Positions 45,452 through 57,800 of a DNA stretch of 64,000 bases are shown one piece after another. The stretch covers positions 26,111-90,110 of the forward strand of contig JAVXUO010000670.1 of assembly GCA_033065855.1 (NCBI GenBank), in the 5' to 3' direction. The position numbers were made by a program, and so were the translations under genes. The notes under the pieces are model-generated. The model did not search any database. It worked only from the letters and a program-made list of their open reading frames with translations, and was not told the origin of the DNA. Source of the DNA: Escallonia rubra (Eukaryota; Streptophyta; Magnoliopsida; Escalloniales; Escalloniaceae). Within the stretch, counting starts at the first letter, position 1. Each line of letters starts with the position of its first letter.

Positions 45452-45697
45452 ACAGTCGTCCGCTAGACAATGTAGCGGACTACTTTTTGTTGGCCCAAGA
45501 ATGTCGTCCGCTAAACAGTCTAGCGGACGGTGAGCGAGGGCAAGATGGTAAAAAGAGTCGTCCGCTACACAGTGTAGCGGACGACTGACAGCGCCGCAAA
45601 AAAAAGTGATCTGGACCGTCCATCCCGAAGGGATGGACGGCCAGATCGCGCTGGCAAGATATCCTATTTTGCCTACGCTGTCAAGGGATCAGCTCCC
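45452..45697 (-). repeat. Right TIR of the 9.4-kb MULE
   Basis: Inverted copy of the left TIR, ending ...gggatcagctccc at 45697. Dyads are at about 45458, 45506 and 45559; one has lost symmetry in a single arm base (CTAAACAGTCTAG). Confidence 0.92.
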
Positions 45698-45733
<36 letters not shown>

Positions 45734-45830
45734 GTGACAAATTGTAAGTTCTCACCTCTAAAAACCTCACTAAAAGACATATTTTACAAACTGGATTTAG
45801 TAATTTCTTAGATATATCATTCTATTACAT
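45698..45830. repeat. (TA)n and third copy of the 155-bp unit
   Basis: The TA tract (45698-45724) is followed by 'attgtaagttctcacctcta' ... 'ggatttagtaatttcttaga', the same sequence as 35926-36005. This shows the target of the MITE and the MULE was the microsatellite of the third unit. Confidence 0.85.
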
Positions 45831-45954
45831 CGCAATGTGTGTCTTCATTGGTATATTGTAGACCACTATATTTCTCATGGCAGTAAAACTTCCTTTTAAA
45901 CCGGTTGTGCAGATAATTATGTCTCCACAAAAAGGCCATCAATGTAGTACGGAA

Positions 45955-48900
45955 TTCCACAGAAAGATTAAGGGGATCTGGCATAAACAATAGGGAAGTG
46001 GAGGAATTTAATAGCTGCATATTTCAAATGCACCTTCAAGATATGTATGGCTACTACATGAGTATTCTGCACTTGGTGTAACAAAAGAGATATTGACATG
46101 ATCATGAGCAGGATTGATAGAGTACCCCAGAATGAAGCATGGCTTACCTATTACGTAACTCACAAGTGGAAGCACACCTATCTGGAATATCTGATCACTC
46201 TCTTCTAACCATCCAAATTCATCAGGTCAGAAGCAATGGTAATAGAGCTTTTAAATTTTTTAACTTTTGGATGCTTCATGCTACTTTCAAACCTATAGTG
46301 GAAAGGGTATGGTTGGATACATATGATGAAGATGCTGGCCATCAATTGTATTTCAAACTCAAGAGACTCAAGCCATAGTTGAAGAAGCTAAATCATGCAC
46401 TCTTTAGCAATATCTCTCAAAGAGTAACAGATAAAGCTCTTAAATTAAAACAAGTTCAAGAGAGGATTTTCTTAAGGCATGACAACAGTGGAATACCCAT
46501 GGAAAAGGAGTTACAAGTGCAATATTATCAATTAGCCCAGGCAGAGGAGGCTTTCTATCATAAAAAAAGCTAGAGTCCAGAATCTTAAGCTTGGTGACGT
46601 CAACACTACTTATTTTCATAAAAAGGTGAAGATATAGAGCACACAACATAGTCTTATCCATCAGCACAATAAATGGAGATATTATCAGAGGGGAGAAGGA
46701 AGTGCACCAACATGCAATCCAATACTTTGAGGAATTCCTTGGTACTCCAGTTCCAAGCCAACATAACACCAAGGAAAGACTACAACAAATGTTAAAAAAA
46801 CATCTCACCATCCAAGATCAAATGATGTTAGCTGAACCTGTGATTGCACAAGAAATCAAGGAAGCTATGTTCTCATTAAAGCCAAACAAAGCACTAGGCC
46901 CTGATGGATACAATACTGAGTTTTTTTACAAAAAACTGGGACCTGGTAGGCAAAGATGTGGAAAAGGCTATTGTGGAATTCTTCAACAAAGGTAAGGGCA
47001 TCAAGCTATTCAATAACATGGGGATTACTTTAATTCCTAAGAATCCATGCCCTACTACCATGAAAGACTTCAGGCCAATTGCATGTTGCAATGTTATATA
47101 CAAGTGCATAGCTAAAATCATGTGTACAAGGATTCAAGCTGTACTACCAAAGCTCATAAACAAGAGACAATCAACTTTTGTGGCTAACAGATAGATTGCT
47201 TATAATATCCTTCTTATGCAAGAGCTATGCAAAAACTATCATAGGCAAGATGGAGCTGCTAGATGTGTCCTTAAGATTGATATACAGAAGGCTTATGATT
47301 CTGTGGGGTGGGAGTTATTGAGAAGCATTATGGAGGTATGCCAGTTTCCTGCTAAATATATTGAGTGGACCATGCTATGTATTACTACAGCAAAGTTCTC
47401 TATAAATCTCAATGGATCAATGTAAGGTTATTTCTCTAGTGCTTAGGGGCTAAGACAAGGAGATCCAATGTCTCCCTATCTATTTTTACTGGTCATGGAG
47501 GCTTTCTCTGGGATTATTGATGATTACACAGCCAAATCTGACTTTAAGTTTCACCCAAAATGTAAGGAATTGCATGCTAATCACCCATGCTTTACTGATG
47601 ACCTGTTTATACTATTAGCAGCTGATCTGAATTCAATCACAAGGATAAAACAAGTTGTCACTGAGTTTGGTTTGTTATCTGGCCTAAGGCCTAACCTATA
47701 AAAGAGTTCTATTTTTATGGCTGGAGTATAGGAAAGCATAGCTGCTCAAATACTTCAGATCATTGAAATTCCAAGCGGACAGCTCTCAGTTACCTATCTA
47801 GGGGTTCCCCTAATCTATACCAAGTTACAGATTAAGGATTGTCAGGTCTTAATTGAAAGGCTTACCAAGAGGATTAATTGCTCGTTCACAAGACATCTTT
47901 CTTATGCTGGCAGAATCCAATTGGCAATGTTAGTTCTCTTGAGCATGCAAATCTATTGGTGCTCCATCTTTATCCTACCTAAAAGCATCATTCATGAGAT
48001 TGAAGCTAAAATTTGAGCTTTCATTTGGCATGGTAAGGATGTTAAATGTACTAGAGCTAAAGTTTCTTGGAAGGAGATATGTCTTCCTAAATCTGAAAGA
48101 GGTTTAAGATTGAAAAGACTTGAAGAATGAAATAAGGCAGCTATATGTAAGCACATTTGGGATATAGCCAGTAAAAAATACACCTTATGGGTAAAATGGT
48201 GTCATACATATATCATAAAACATAATCATTTTTGGACTTTTAAGGCCCCCGCAAATCTGTCATGGACTTGGTGCAAAATCTTGAAGATCGGAACTAGTAT
48301 GAAAGCTCATATCTCTAACAAAATTGGAGATGGAACAAGTACATGGTGGTGGCTAGATGCTTGGATGTCAGGAGGTCCCTTATTGGAAAATTTTGGACAT
48401 GGAATCATCTATGATTCAAGGCTGCCTCAAGACAGTAAAGTGGCAACTATCATTAAGAATGGCTATTAGCATTTACCTACTGTAAGATCACAGACAATCA
48501 GGAAATGGAATGAGGAAATGATAAAAATTGCTCCCCCTCAGATGGATTCTGAAGATAAAGCATGGTGGAACTTATAGAAAATTGTAAGTTTACAATCAAA
48601 TCTGCTTGGGAAACATTTAGAAGTAGAAATGTCAATAGGCCGGGCTTGGGCCGGCCCAGCCCGGGCCCAGCAGACCTCACATGAAACGGGTCGGGCTAGG
48701 CCAGAGGGGTGGAAAATGGGCCGGGCCGGGCCGGGCCAGATTTCTGGGATATATAGGCCCAATCTAAGCCCTAGCCCTAGGCCCAATATTTAGGGCCGGG
48801 CCCGGGCCCCTTTTTTTTTTCTTCCCAACTTGTTGTTATTCACTTGCGTCGATGGCCAACAAGAATACATCAAATTAAGGTTGAGATTGATACATGTTAA

Positions 48901-50831
48901 TTTGGTGTAATATTGATAGGCCTTTTTTGGCCTACTAGCATTATAAGTAGCATTTTTCGGAAGTTTGGTAAATAGAAAATGACGATTACATCTATCAAAT
49001 TGCTTAATAGAATAACTCTTTAAATTTTCGCAAATGTTTGCATGGTATTTGTCTTTTTTGCTACATTTGGAGTATTTGGATGGAGTAGAACTTCATTACC
49101 ATGTACGCAGTTCATCTTTAATTTGATGTTTGGATAACAATGACTTTCAGATTAACAGATAACACCTTCTTCTTTCTTTTCTTTCTTTTTTTTTCTCTAG
49201 TAAACATCTGTTGAAGTCATATGCACAAACTTTTTACTTTTTACCTTTTGTCTTTTTTTTTTGTTTTGGTTTTTCATTATTTTAATCTTCTTTTGTAGTA
49301 TTCTTATGTGAATCTTCCGTTCAAGATAGATATAAAACATACGGAGTATAGATTTTAATCTAACGTAATCTGATAACAGACTATAATTTTAAGACAACAT
49401 GGCTAAAACTAAGGAACTTGCTTTAACATTTTTATTGACCTAAACATAAACGCATCTAAACAATGTGTTGTTAACTTTAGGTACTACTGAATGTAAAGAA
49501 AAAAATGGGGAATACCCTCATGTTTGAGAAAAAAGAAAAAAATATGATTTTGTGGAACAAAGAATCAGGGATATGATCACTAATGTATCCCACTAGAGAA
49601 GTTGAAATGGAAATGGCTCTTAGTTTGGACCAAGTATGATGTATGCTTTATTAAAAAGAAGCAACCACATATATATGCCAAATCTCATATGATTTGTCTC
49701 TATGTCACCCATTAGTTTCCAAGAACATTCCTCGTGTCAAGTCGGCCTTTCATTTCTTCCTTTTTAACTCTTTTTGGATCTCCGAGCCATTGCATCCACG
49801 GTCCACCATGCAATTCACCAAACACCCCAATTTCATCGTGAAGTTATGAAGTCAAAATTTGTTCTTTCATGCTTTCTATTTACTTATACTGCACAAGGTT
49901 TGTATTCTTGGTAACAAGCCATCGATGCAAGTTATATTCTTGTTGGGTTTATTATTGCAAGTGAATAACATGGCAAGTTATATTCTTGTTGGGTTTATTA
50001 TTGCAAGTTAAAGGGGAGGGAAATTTGTTTTGAAAATCCGTAGGGCCAGCCCACTTTTGGGTCAGAAAAGGGCCACAAAACCAGGCCAAAAGAGGGCCGC
50101 AGCCCGGGCCAGCCTGTTTTGGCGGGCCTGACTCGGGCTTTTTTCTGGAATTCTTTGGCTTGGTCCAAGCCCAGGTCCAAAGCCCTAAAAAAATGGGCCG
50201 CTACTGTTCACCACAGGACTGGGCAAAAAACGAGCCTGGTCGGGCCAACCCGCAAGCTGCCCGACCCTTTTGACAACTCTATTTAGAAATAAGGCAAGCA
50301 AAGTCAGTTGGTGGAAAATTGTGTGGTTCCCTGGACATATTCCCAGATGTACAATGATTCTCTGGAAACTATGCAAAAATGGTATGAGGAAAAAGGATAA
50401 GCTTAAGGTGTGGAATAGAACCATAGAAGATACATGTTTTTTTATGCAATGCTGAATTGGAAAATGTGAATCACTTGTTCGTACAGTGCAATTTTGTTAA
50501 TCGCATTTGGAGAAATGTCTTCCAAAGATTACAAGTTGAGATACATATGCAAACCTGGCATCATCTAATTACTCAGGTTACAAAGAAGTTAAGGGGGAAA
50601 AGTTTTCATGCAAGGCTATGTAAACTAGCTTTGGCAGTTACAGTGTACTATATATGGAATGAAAGAAACATAAGAATATTTCAACAAGACCAAAGATCAG
50701 AAGAAGAATGTATTCAAGGGGTCCAACAATTGATAAAGCACAGGGTGCTCAGCTGGAAGAAGGCTCCAAGGAATAATATAAACAAGCAATTATGCCATGC
50801 TTGGGAGATACCAGACAATATACTAGCTTAG
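45955..50831 (+). pseudogene. LINE ORF2 remnant (EN-RT-zf-RVT)
   Basis: Recognisable pieces: REVEEFNSCIFQM and EAHLSGISDHSLL (end of endonuclease); FSLKPNKALGPDGYNTEFF (RT start); FRPIACCNVIYKCIAKIM; GLRQGDPMSPYLFLLVMEAF; FTDDLFI (active site, family FADD); LSVTYLGVPL; KVSWKEICLPKSERGLRL; GDGTSTWWWLDAW. After the hAT insertion come VSWWKIVWFPGHIPRCTMIL (zf-RVT) and ENVNHLFVQCNFVNRIW. At least a dozen stops and several frameshifts break it. The hAT insertion (48623-50280) separates ...AWETFR and NKASKVSWWK. Confidence 0.85.
48623..50280. mobile_element. Non-autonomous hAT element with 8-bp target duplication
   Basis: The direct repeat atttagaa flanks it (48615-48622 and 50281-50288). The ends are inverted repeats: left gtagaaatgtcaataggccg, right complement agagttgtcaaaagggtcgg. 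Both are followed by GGGCC-rich subterminal sequence, as seen in many plant hAT elements with 'GTCAA...GGGC' ends. The 1.6-kb interior is AT-rich with no transposase similarity; 'ttatattcttgttgggttta' is tandemly repeated near 49930-50010. Confidence 0.85.
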
Positions 50832-50947
50832 GCTGTGATTAGTAGATGTTAGTCGTTATCTGAAAAGAGGGAAGCTTGAATGTAACAGTGTAAAGATTTT
50901 CGGTTTGAGCTTACATGAATAAAATGGACATTTTTACCAAAAAAAAT

Positions 50948-52775
50948 AATATTGTTTTCTGACCATGCGCAAGATGTTGTCACATATTTGTAACTGGGCC
51001 TCGACGGAGTCCTCTAAGTCTTGAATGTGTTGTGTGAGTTTATTCTGGTTGTGCCTCTACGCAATGGACTAGTCATTATGAATTTGTAGTACTATTTAGG
51101 TGATGTTGGTGCTTGAACAAAAGGAAAAAAATTAAAATCTTGGATATGATTGCGATAGCATCAATCGTTCAGGCAGGTGATAATCGACCCATAAGAGGTT
51201 ATCACTCGGTGGAACTTTTAAGGACAATACAATAAGAAAGACCTATTTATTGTAGGCTATTTCTAAAGCCGTGATTACAATGATGCAACTTGACTCTCAC
51301 CAAATTTAGACACGGTATACCAAGACAGAACTGGATTGATGTTGCACGTAAGCATTGATAGTTTTGGTTGTTTAAGCTCATTCAAAAATTTCTTGCCCTA
51401 ATAAGATGAGCACCTATAAGAGTTAAATATGTAACTTTCATAATGATTAATTACGTACATGCAAGTTTTGTTGAGACTTGGTTTCGGAATTTTTCCATGA
51501 AAACCTTGTGTTTGTAGGTACGTGTACACATAGAGGCTTTGGGCCTTTCGCATTTTGACAATCTACGCCGTATTATCCATAATCATTAACATGTTACATA
51601 AAGTGTCTCTTTTGGTACGCCACAAATTATAGTTTTTGGTTAAATATTTAATTACATGATAAATTTTTTTTGGTGAAATAAAAATAAAAATATATACTAT
51701 GAAAAAGATTGTGACACAACAGACTGACATGATAATAAAACATCCTATCGGGACAGGCCCATCCACTTTTACAAACCAAAGCACAAACCTAACTAGATAC
51801 AAAGCAAGCAAACCCACTATCAAATGCCACAGAGGAAATACAATCTTGTACTAGCAAAATACAGGTTAACGCAACAGCATCCCGTACCAAACAAATCATT
51901 GCTGCTGTAAACTACCACTTGAATGACTAAGCTAGTGCAGATGGTAGAACCAAAATATTGTCATTTCCCCAGGAAATATGTACAGAGTGGAATTCACTGG
52001 CTATAGCTAGCAAACTAGGTAGAGTGCCATCCATATGTACTTCTCAAACCCTATCGAGTCATCTTGTCAGGAAATCAGAGCGAGGAAGTAGAAATATAAC
52101 ATGGAAGTAACATAGAAAGTGTAACCAATTTGATTGGCTTAAAATAAATGTTGCTCCGTAGCTGGCAAGAAATTGTCAGTCATGCAAAATATAATTAAAT
52201 ATATTAAAGATTCCGAGAACGAACTTGGAAGAGGTTCTTGCACTAAATAGCTTGCTTGGTGGAATTGTTCACGATTCCAATTTTCTTGATCTATTACTGC
52301 TTGATCTTTGATGTCTACTATATATTCCTCGTGAATGTGTTACAACGAATCTAGATGTAGAAATATCTTTCTTACAAGATCCTGGAAAAATTCTTATCGA
52401 AATATATACAAGATCCTGCAAAATTCTTATCGAAATATCTTTCTTACAAGATCCTGAAATGAATGTTTTGGTTAATTTCAAAGCAGTTCTTTAATCTGTT
52501 TAACTTGTGTATTTCTTGTAAAAGTTCATTGTAAGAGTGAAAAATCCTAATTTTGCAAGGTGATACTATGATATACTTCGTATTAAATATTCTTTTTGAA
52601 AACTATCTCTTGCTTTGAACTATGGTTTTTGGGAATCAAAAGAACATGTTTTGTTTTCAATTTAAAGACTACCTATATCTACTCTTATGTCATATACAAA
52701 CATTAGTATGTGATTTGAATTGTTTGACTTCTCATTAATGACTAATTAAGATAGTAATATGACTTGTAGGTTAAT
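50948..52775. other. Non-coding stretch, nothing recognised
   Basis: I see no gene or named element. A 34-50-base unit ('tttcttacaagatcctg', 'aaattcttatcgaaatat') is repeated three times at about 52365-52460. Confidence 0.5.
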
Positions 52776-54849
52776 TTTCACGCCCCCCGGAAGGGGCGTA
52801 ATGCTAAACATGCTAGTTAACACATATACCTCAAGGATAAACAGAGCTTTACTACAACCTCAAAAGAAACAGCGGAAGCATACTTAAATGTTACAGTCTT
52901 CCATTAGTGGAAAGACTGAACATAACATTATATTACAGACCACCTCTCTTCTATACAAGTACTACACTCCAAAATTAAAGAAGAACAACTAAAACGTTGC
53001 TCACCCAGCGTAATACTCTTGAGTCTCCCCGAGGTAATCCTCTTCGTCCCTTGGCAAATACTCCGACTCCTAACCTAGAAAAAAAATTATCGGGAATGGG
53101 TAAGCCTAATGGCTCAGTAGGGTATCCGGTGCTTTTAAGTCCAAACATGACTTGATCATATTATGTATAGTTAGTATGAACGTGCAAGTCACTTGAACAG
53201 ATGATACCTACGTACTTAAGAATAATTTAACATATCGAGTAACACATGCAAGTATCTGTTCACACTTGCCTTCAAAAGAAACGAGAATAACATATCGAGC
53301 AAGATTTGAAATCTTGTAGAACATACACGAGAATGACAAGCAAGACCTAAATATTAACTTGATCTCGCCAAGAATAACCAAACAGTACAAAAAGTTCAAG
53401 GCAAATATAAGCCAAGTACGAGAATATCAATATGCAAATATGCCCCTCATGCACGAGCCAACCTTCCCTGAGTGCGAGAGACTTTTCGTATCGCAACCAA
53501 CTGATGTAGCGGGTTCGATAGAAGAAGTCCAACGTCATCACAGGCACGCCAATAATTCCTTTCGAGAATTAGTACGCATAGCTAGTGCGCACTATCAAGA
53601 CATGAACGAGAACCCTGGCCGGATAACTTCCAACCCCGGCAAATAACACCCTCAACTCACTTTTTTCCTCCTCCTTCACGTGATATGCATAATCATGTAC
53701 ATACGTCAACATGAATGTCATCAAGTACTTCAAAAGAGGTTTAATCCCCTGTCGAGTCATATTTACCGTATTATCAACAATACATGCCAAACATGTAACC
53801 TAATCTGCCCAGTATTTCAAATGGCAGCAGGAGTAGTCTGTACTCCGAAAATCATAACAATTTAATTACAACGATTCTACAGTTAAACTATATATTTGTG
53901 AAAACTATACTTAAAGATCTACATCCCAGTATTTTACTTGACACGAAAATATTGTTTTAAGATCATATTAAGCCCTTTAAAAAGACAAACTTCAGAATCT
54001 GCCTAGCAACAGTTTCACAAGATAGGTTCCAAGCCACGAATTTTAAAACATAGCAATAGTACTTGAAATAATCTTAAATTTGGTATGTATACTCTATACA
54101 TGTACTAGTGTAACATATAAAATAAACAAGTTCATATCTTAACTAAAAGTATACATTTCTAAGCATCAAAAGTACTCTAATTCCATGACTGTTTTGTAGT
54201 TTTCAGCATACATGAACACACATCTCCTTGAATCATTTCAGGCAAATATGTATAAATATTTTACTACTACTCATAATAATTCTCATACATGTTTTGAAAA
54301 CTTAAAGAAAACACAAGATAACCTACCTTAAAGAATTTTAGGCCAAGCCAATTCCAGAAGATTCTCTCCTTTGTTCTTCCTTTTCTTCTTCTCTTCTTCT
54401 CTTCCTCCCTTTCCCTCCTTTCTTTTCTTTCTCCTTATTTCTCTCTTTTTCTTCTCTTTGTTCTATTTTGACCGAGAGTTGGTCTTCTACCTCCAGCTTC
54501 TCTTTTGTTTCTAAATTACCCACTTCGGCTTCTTTCTATTTTTTTATTAGTTTCTTTTGCTTACTCACCACCAAATAATAGGTGGCAAATCCTCCAACAA
54601 TTAATTCAAGAGCAACACATGGCATGCCACTAATACCAACTTTTCATATTTGCATATTGGGCCCAAGGTTTTGCATAATTACTTTTTAACCCCCAAAGTT
54701 TTACATAATTATATTTTTGGCCCACAACTTAATTTCAATATTCATTTTATGTAGACAACTATATAACACGATCATATTATTTCAATCAAAATTAAATATG
54801 TTTAATCTTAATAAAATGATTAGAAGCTAATTAAGATCGGGGCCTCACA
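52776..54849 (-). repeat. 3' LTR of the chromovirus (2074 bp)
   Basis: Read on the minus strand it begins TGTGAGGCCCCGATC and ends CCTTCCGGGGGGCGTGA followed by AA, where the other LTR has CA. The terminal TG..CA is therefore damaged by one base here. A C/T-rich stretch at 54355-54520 is the complement of an A/G-rich U3/leader segment. Confidence 0.9.
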
Positions 54850-54862
54850 CTCTCCCCTCCTT
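54850..54862 (-). promoter_or_regulatory. Polypurine tract
   Basis: AAGGAGGGGAGAG on the minus strand, directly before the 3' LTR, as expected for plus-strand priming. Confidence 0.8.
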
Positions 54863-54893
54863 AAAAGAATTTAGTCCCTAAATTCATACCTGA

Positions 54894-57800
54894 TCAGGTG
54901 AATAAGTGCGGATACTTTGACCTAATCTCATCTTCACTCTCCCAGGTAGCTTCTTCAATATCATGGTATTGCCATTTGACCTTAACCAATGTAATGACCT
55001 TATTCCTCAATACCTAATCCCGACGATCCAAAATTTCCACCGGCTGCTCAACGTAAGACATATCTGCTTCTACGTGAACTGGCTGATCGTGCAACACATG
55101 TGATGGATCTGGCTGATATTTACGCAACATAGATACATGAAAGACATTGTGTACTCCAGACAATGAAGGCGGCAAAGCGACCCGATACACTAGATTACCA
55201 ACCCGTTCCAAAATCTCACAAGGCCCAACAAACTTCGGAGATAGCTTACCTTTCTTACCAAATCTCATGACTCCTTTCGTTGGAGAAATTTTAATAAAAA
55301 CAAAGTCTTCCACCGTAAATTCCAAACCGCGTTGATGAGTGTCGGCGTAGCTTTTTTGTCTACTCTGTGCTGTACGAATACGTTGTTGAATTACTTGTAT
55401 CTTATTAGTGGTTTCACGAATAATATCAGATTTGATAAGCTTACCTTCCCCAACCTCTGACCAACAAACTGGAGATCTATATTTTTTTCCATATAACGCC
55501 TCATAAGGAGCCATATCGATACTAGAATGGTAGCTGTTATTATAAGAGAATTCAATAAGTGGTAAATGTGAATCCCAACTACCTTTCAAGTCTATCACAC
55601 AAGCTCGTAACATATCCTCCAAGGTTTGTATAGTACGCTCACTCTGACCATCTGTCTGAGGGTGAAAGGCTGTACTCAAGGCTAACTGTGTACCCATAGC
55701 TTTCTGAAAAGCTTGCCAAAATCGAGAAGTAAAATGTGGATCCCTGTCGGAAACAATACTAACAGGAACTCCATGCAAACGAACTATCTCATCGATATAT
55801 AACTTAGCTAGTTTTTCCATGGAATATTTCATATTCAGAGTAAGGAAATGTGCAGACTTAGTAAGACGGTCTACTATTACCCAAATTGCATCATTTCCGT
55901 CTCGAGTCCGCGGTAAACCTGTCACAAAATCCATAGTTATGTGCTCCCATTTCCACTCAGGAATAGATAGAGGTTGTAAATAACCACCCGGCTTTTGATG
56001 TTCTACCTTTACCAGCTGACATGTTAGGCACTTGGAAACAAATTTGGCTATATCACCTTTCATACCATTCCACCAATAATGTGATTTCAAATCTCTGTAC
56101 ATTTTAGTGCCACCCGGATGAATACTGTACTTACTCTGATGCGCTTCTTTCAAAATCTCCTGTTTAACCTCGGCATCATTTGGTACACAAACACGATCTC
56201 TAAATCTCAATATATCTTCCGAAGATAATGAAAATTCAGGTTGCAACCCTTTCTCCACCTTCGTTCTAATTTTCTGCAACTCTGGGTCCTTTCCCTGAGC
56301 TTCCCGTATCAATTGCATTAATGCTGGCCAGACTTTAATATTAGCAAATAGAAATCCCGTCCTAGTGGCGCGCGGCCTCCAATCACACACATCAATTAAC
56401 ATATGCCATTCCTTAAGCATTAAACTAGCAATCATATTCTTTCGGCTTAAGGCATCAGCAACCACATTAGCGTTACCTAGGTGATATGAAATAGAACAAC
56501 TGTAATCGTTTAATAATTCCATCCATCTACGTTGTCTCATATTCAATTCCTTCTGTGAAAATAAATATTTCAAACTCTTATGATCGGTGTAGACCTCAAA
56601 TACTGCTCCATACAGATAATGTCTCCACTTATGTAAGGCAAAAACAATAGCTGCTAATTCTAGATCACGAGTAGGATAATTCTCTTCATACGACTTCAGT
56701 TTACGTGATGCATAAGCAATTACCTTACCTTTTTGCATAAGCACACACCCCAAACCTTTGTGAGATGCATCACTGTATATTACAAAATCATCATTCCCGT
56801 TAGGCAGAACCAAGATTTATAGGTGCACTGACCAATCTATGTTTCAACTCCTGAAAACTATTCTCACATTTATCATCCCAAATAAAAGTTACTTTCTTCT
56901 GAGTCAAACGGGATAATGGACCAGCAATTTTAGAAAATCCCTTAACAAATCTACGGTAATATCCGGCTAACCCCAAAAAACTACATACCTCCGATACTGT
57001 TGAAGGTGTTTTTCAACTTTGTATAGCCTCAATCTTAGCCGGATCCACTGATATTCCTGCACCTGATATTATATGACCCAGAAAAGCAACTTGTTCCAAC
57101 CAAAACATACACTTTTCAAATTTGGCATACAACTTTTTATCCCGTAAGGTTTGCAAGACAAGTCTGAGATGCTGAGCATGTTGTTGGGTATCCCGAGAAT
57201 AAACCAAAATATCATCGATAAAGACTACCACAAAACTATCCAAGTATGGTTTGAATATGCGATTCATCAAATCCATAAACGCTGCGGGTGCATTAGTAAC
57301 CCCAAATGGCATAACTAAAAATTCGTAATGACCATACCTAGTCCTGAAAGCAGTCTTAGGGACATCCTCTTCCCTCACCTTTAACTGATGATAACCTGAC
57401 CTCAAATCCAACTTGGAAAATATCTTAGCTCCTTGCAATTGATCAAACAAATCCTCGATATGGGGTAATGGATATTTATTCTTTATGGTTACCTGATTTA
57501 ACTGTCTGTAGTCGATACATAAACGTAAGGTACCATCCTTTTTCTTAACAAATAAGACAGGCGAACCCCAAGGTGAAGTACTTGGTCTAATAAAACCTTT
57601 ATCAAGTAAATCTTGTAATTGCACCTTTAACTCTTTCAACTCAGCAGGAGCCATTCTGTAGGGAGCTTTAGATATAGGTGCAGTGCCTGGAATAAGTTCA
57701 ATAACAAATTCTATCTCCCTATCAGGTGGTAGAGTAATCAAGTCCTGAGAAAATACATCCGAATATTCTTGAACAATAGGGATGTCCTCCAGCCTAGTCA

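Larger units (their letters stand above)
36329..45697. mobile_element. Autonomous-looking 9.4-kb MULE with transposase, B3 and PMD-Ulp1 genes
   Basis: TIRs at 36329-36585 and 45452-45697 begin gggagctgatcccttgacag. They match with a few substitutions and one 10-bp indel over about 250 bases, and the first 190 bases are almost identical, so insertion is young. Both sides are (TA)n. Inside are: a plus-strand FAR1-type MULE transposase (37263-39560) without lesions; a plus-strand B3-domain gene (40119-40582); and a minus-strand PMD-Ulp1 fusion gene (44970-41807). GTCCGC...GCGGAC dyads occur in both TIRs, at 39711-39950 and in the 77-bp array at 40718-41640. Ulp1-type proteases and plant mobile domains are both known passengers of plant MULEs. 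I know of no described element carrying B3, PMD and Ulp1 together with a transposase, but I could not search. Confidence 0.92.
45831..50947 (+). mobile_element. 5'-truncated L1-type LINE, split by a hAT element
   Basis: The endonuclease C-terminal end, RT, zf-RVT and RNase-H-like tail of a plant L1 ORF2 are present in order, and the element ends in a short A-rich tail at about 50938-50947 (after aataaaatgg). The 5' half (ORF1, most of the endonuclease) is missing, as is usual for LINE insertions. The left limit is approximate; coding similarity is visible from about 45955. Confidence 0.8.
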
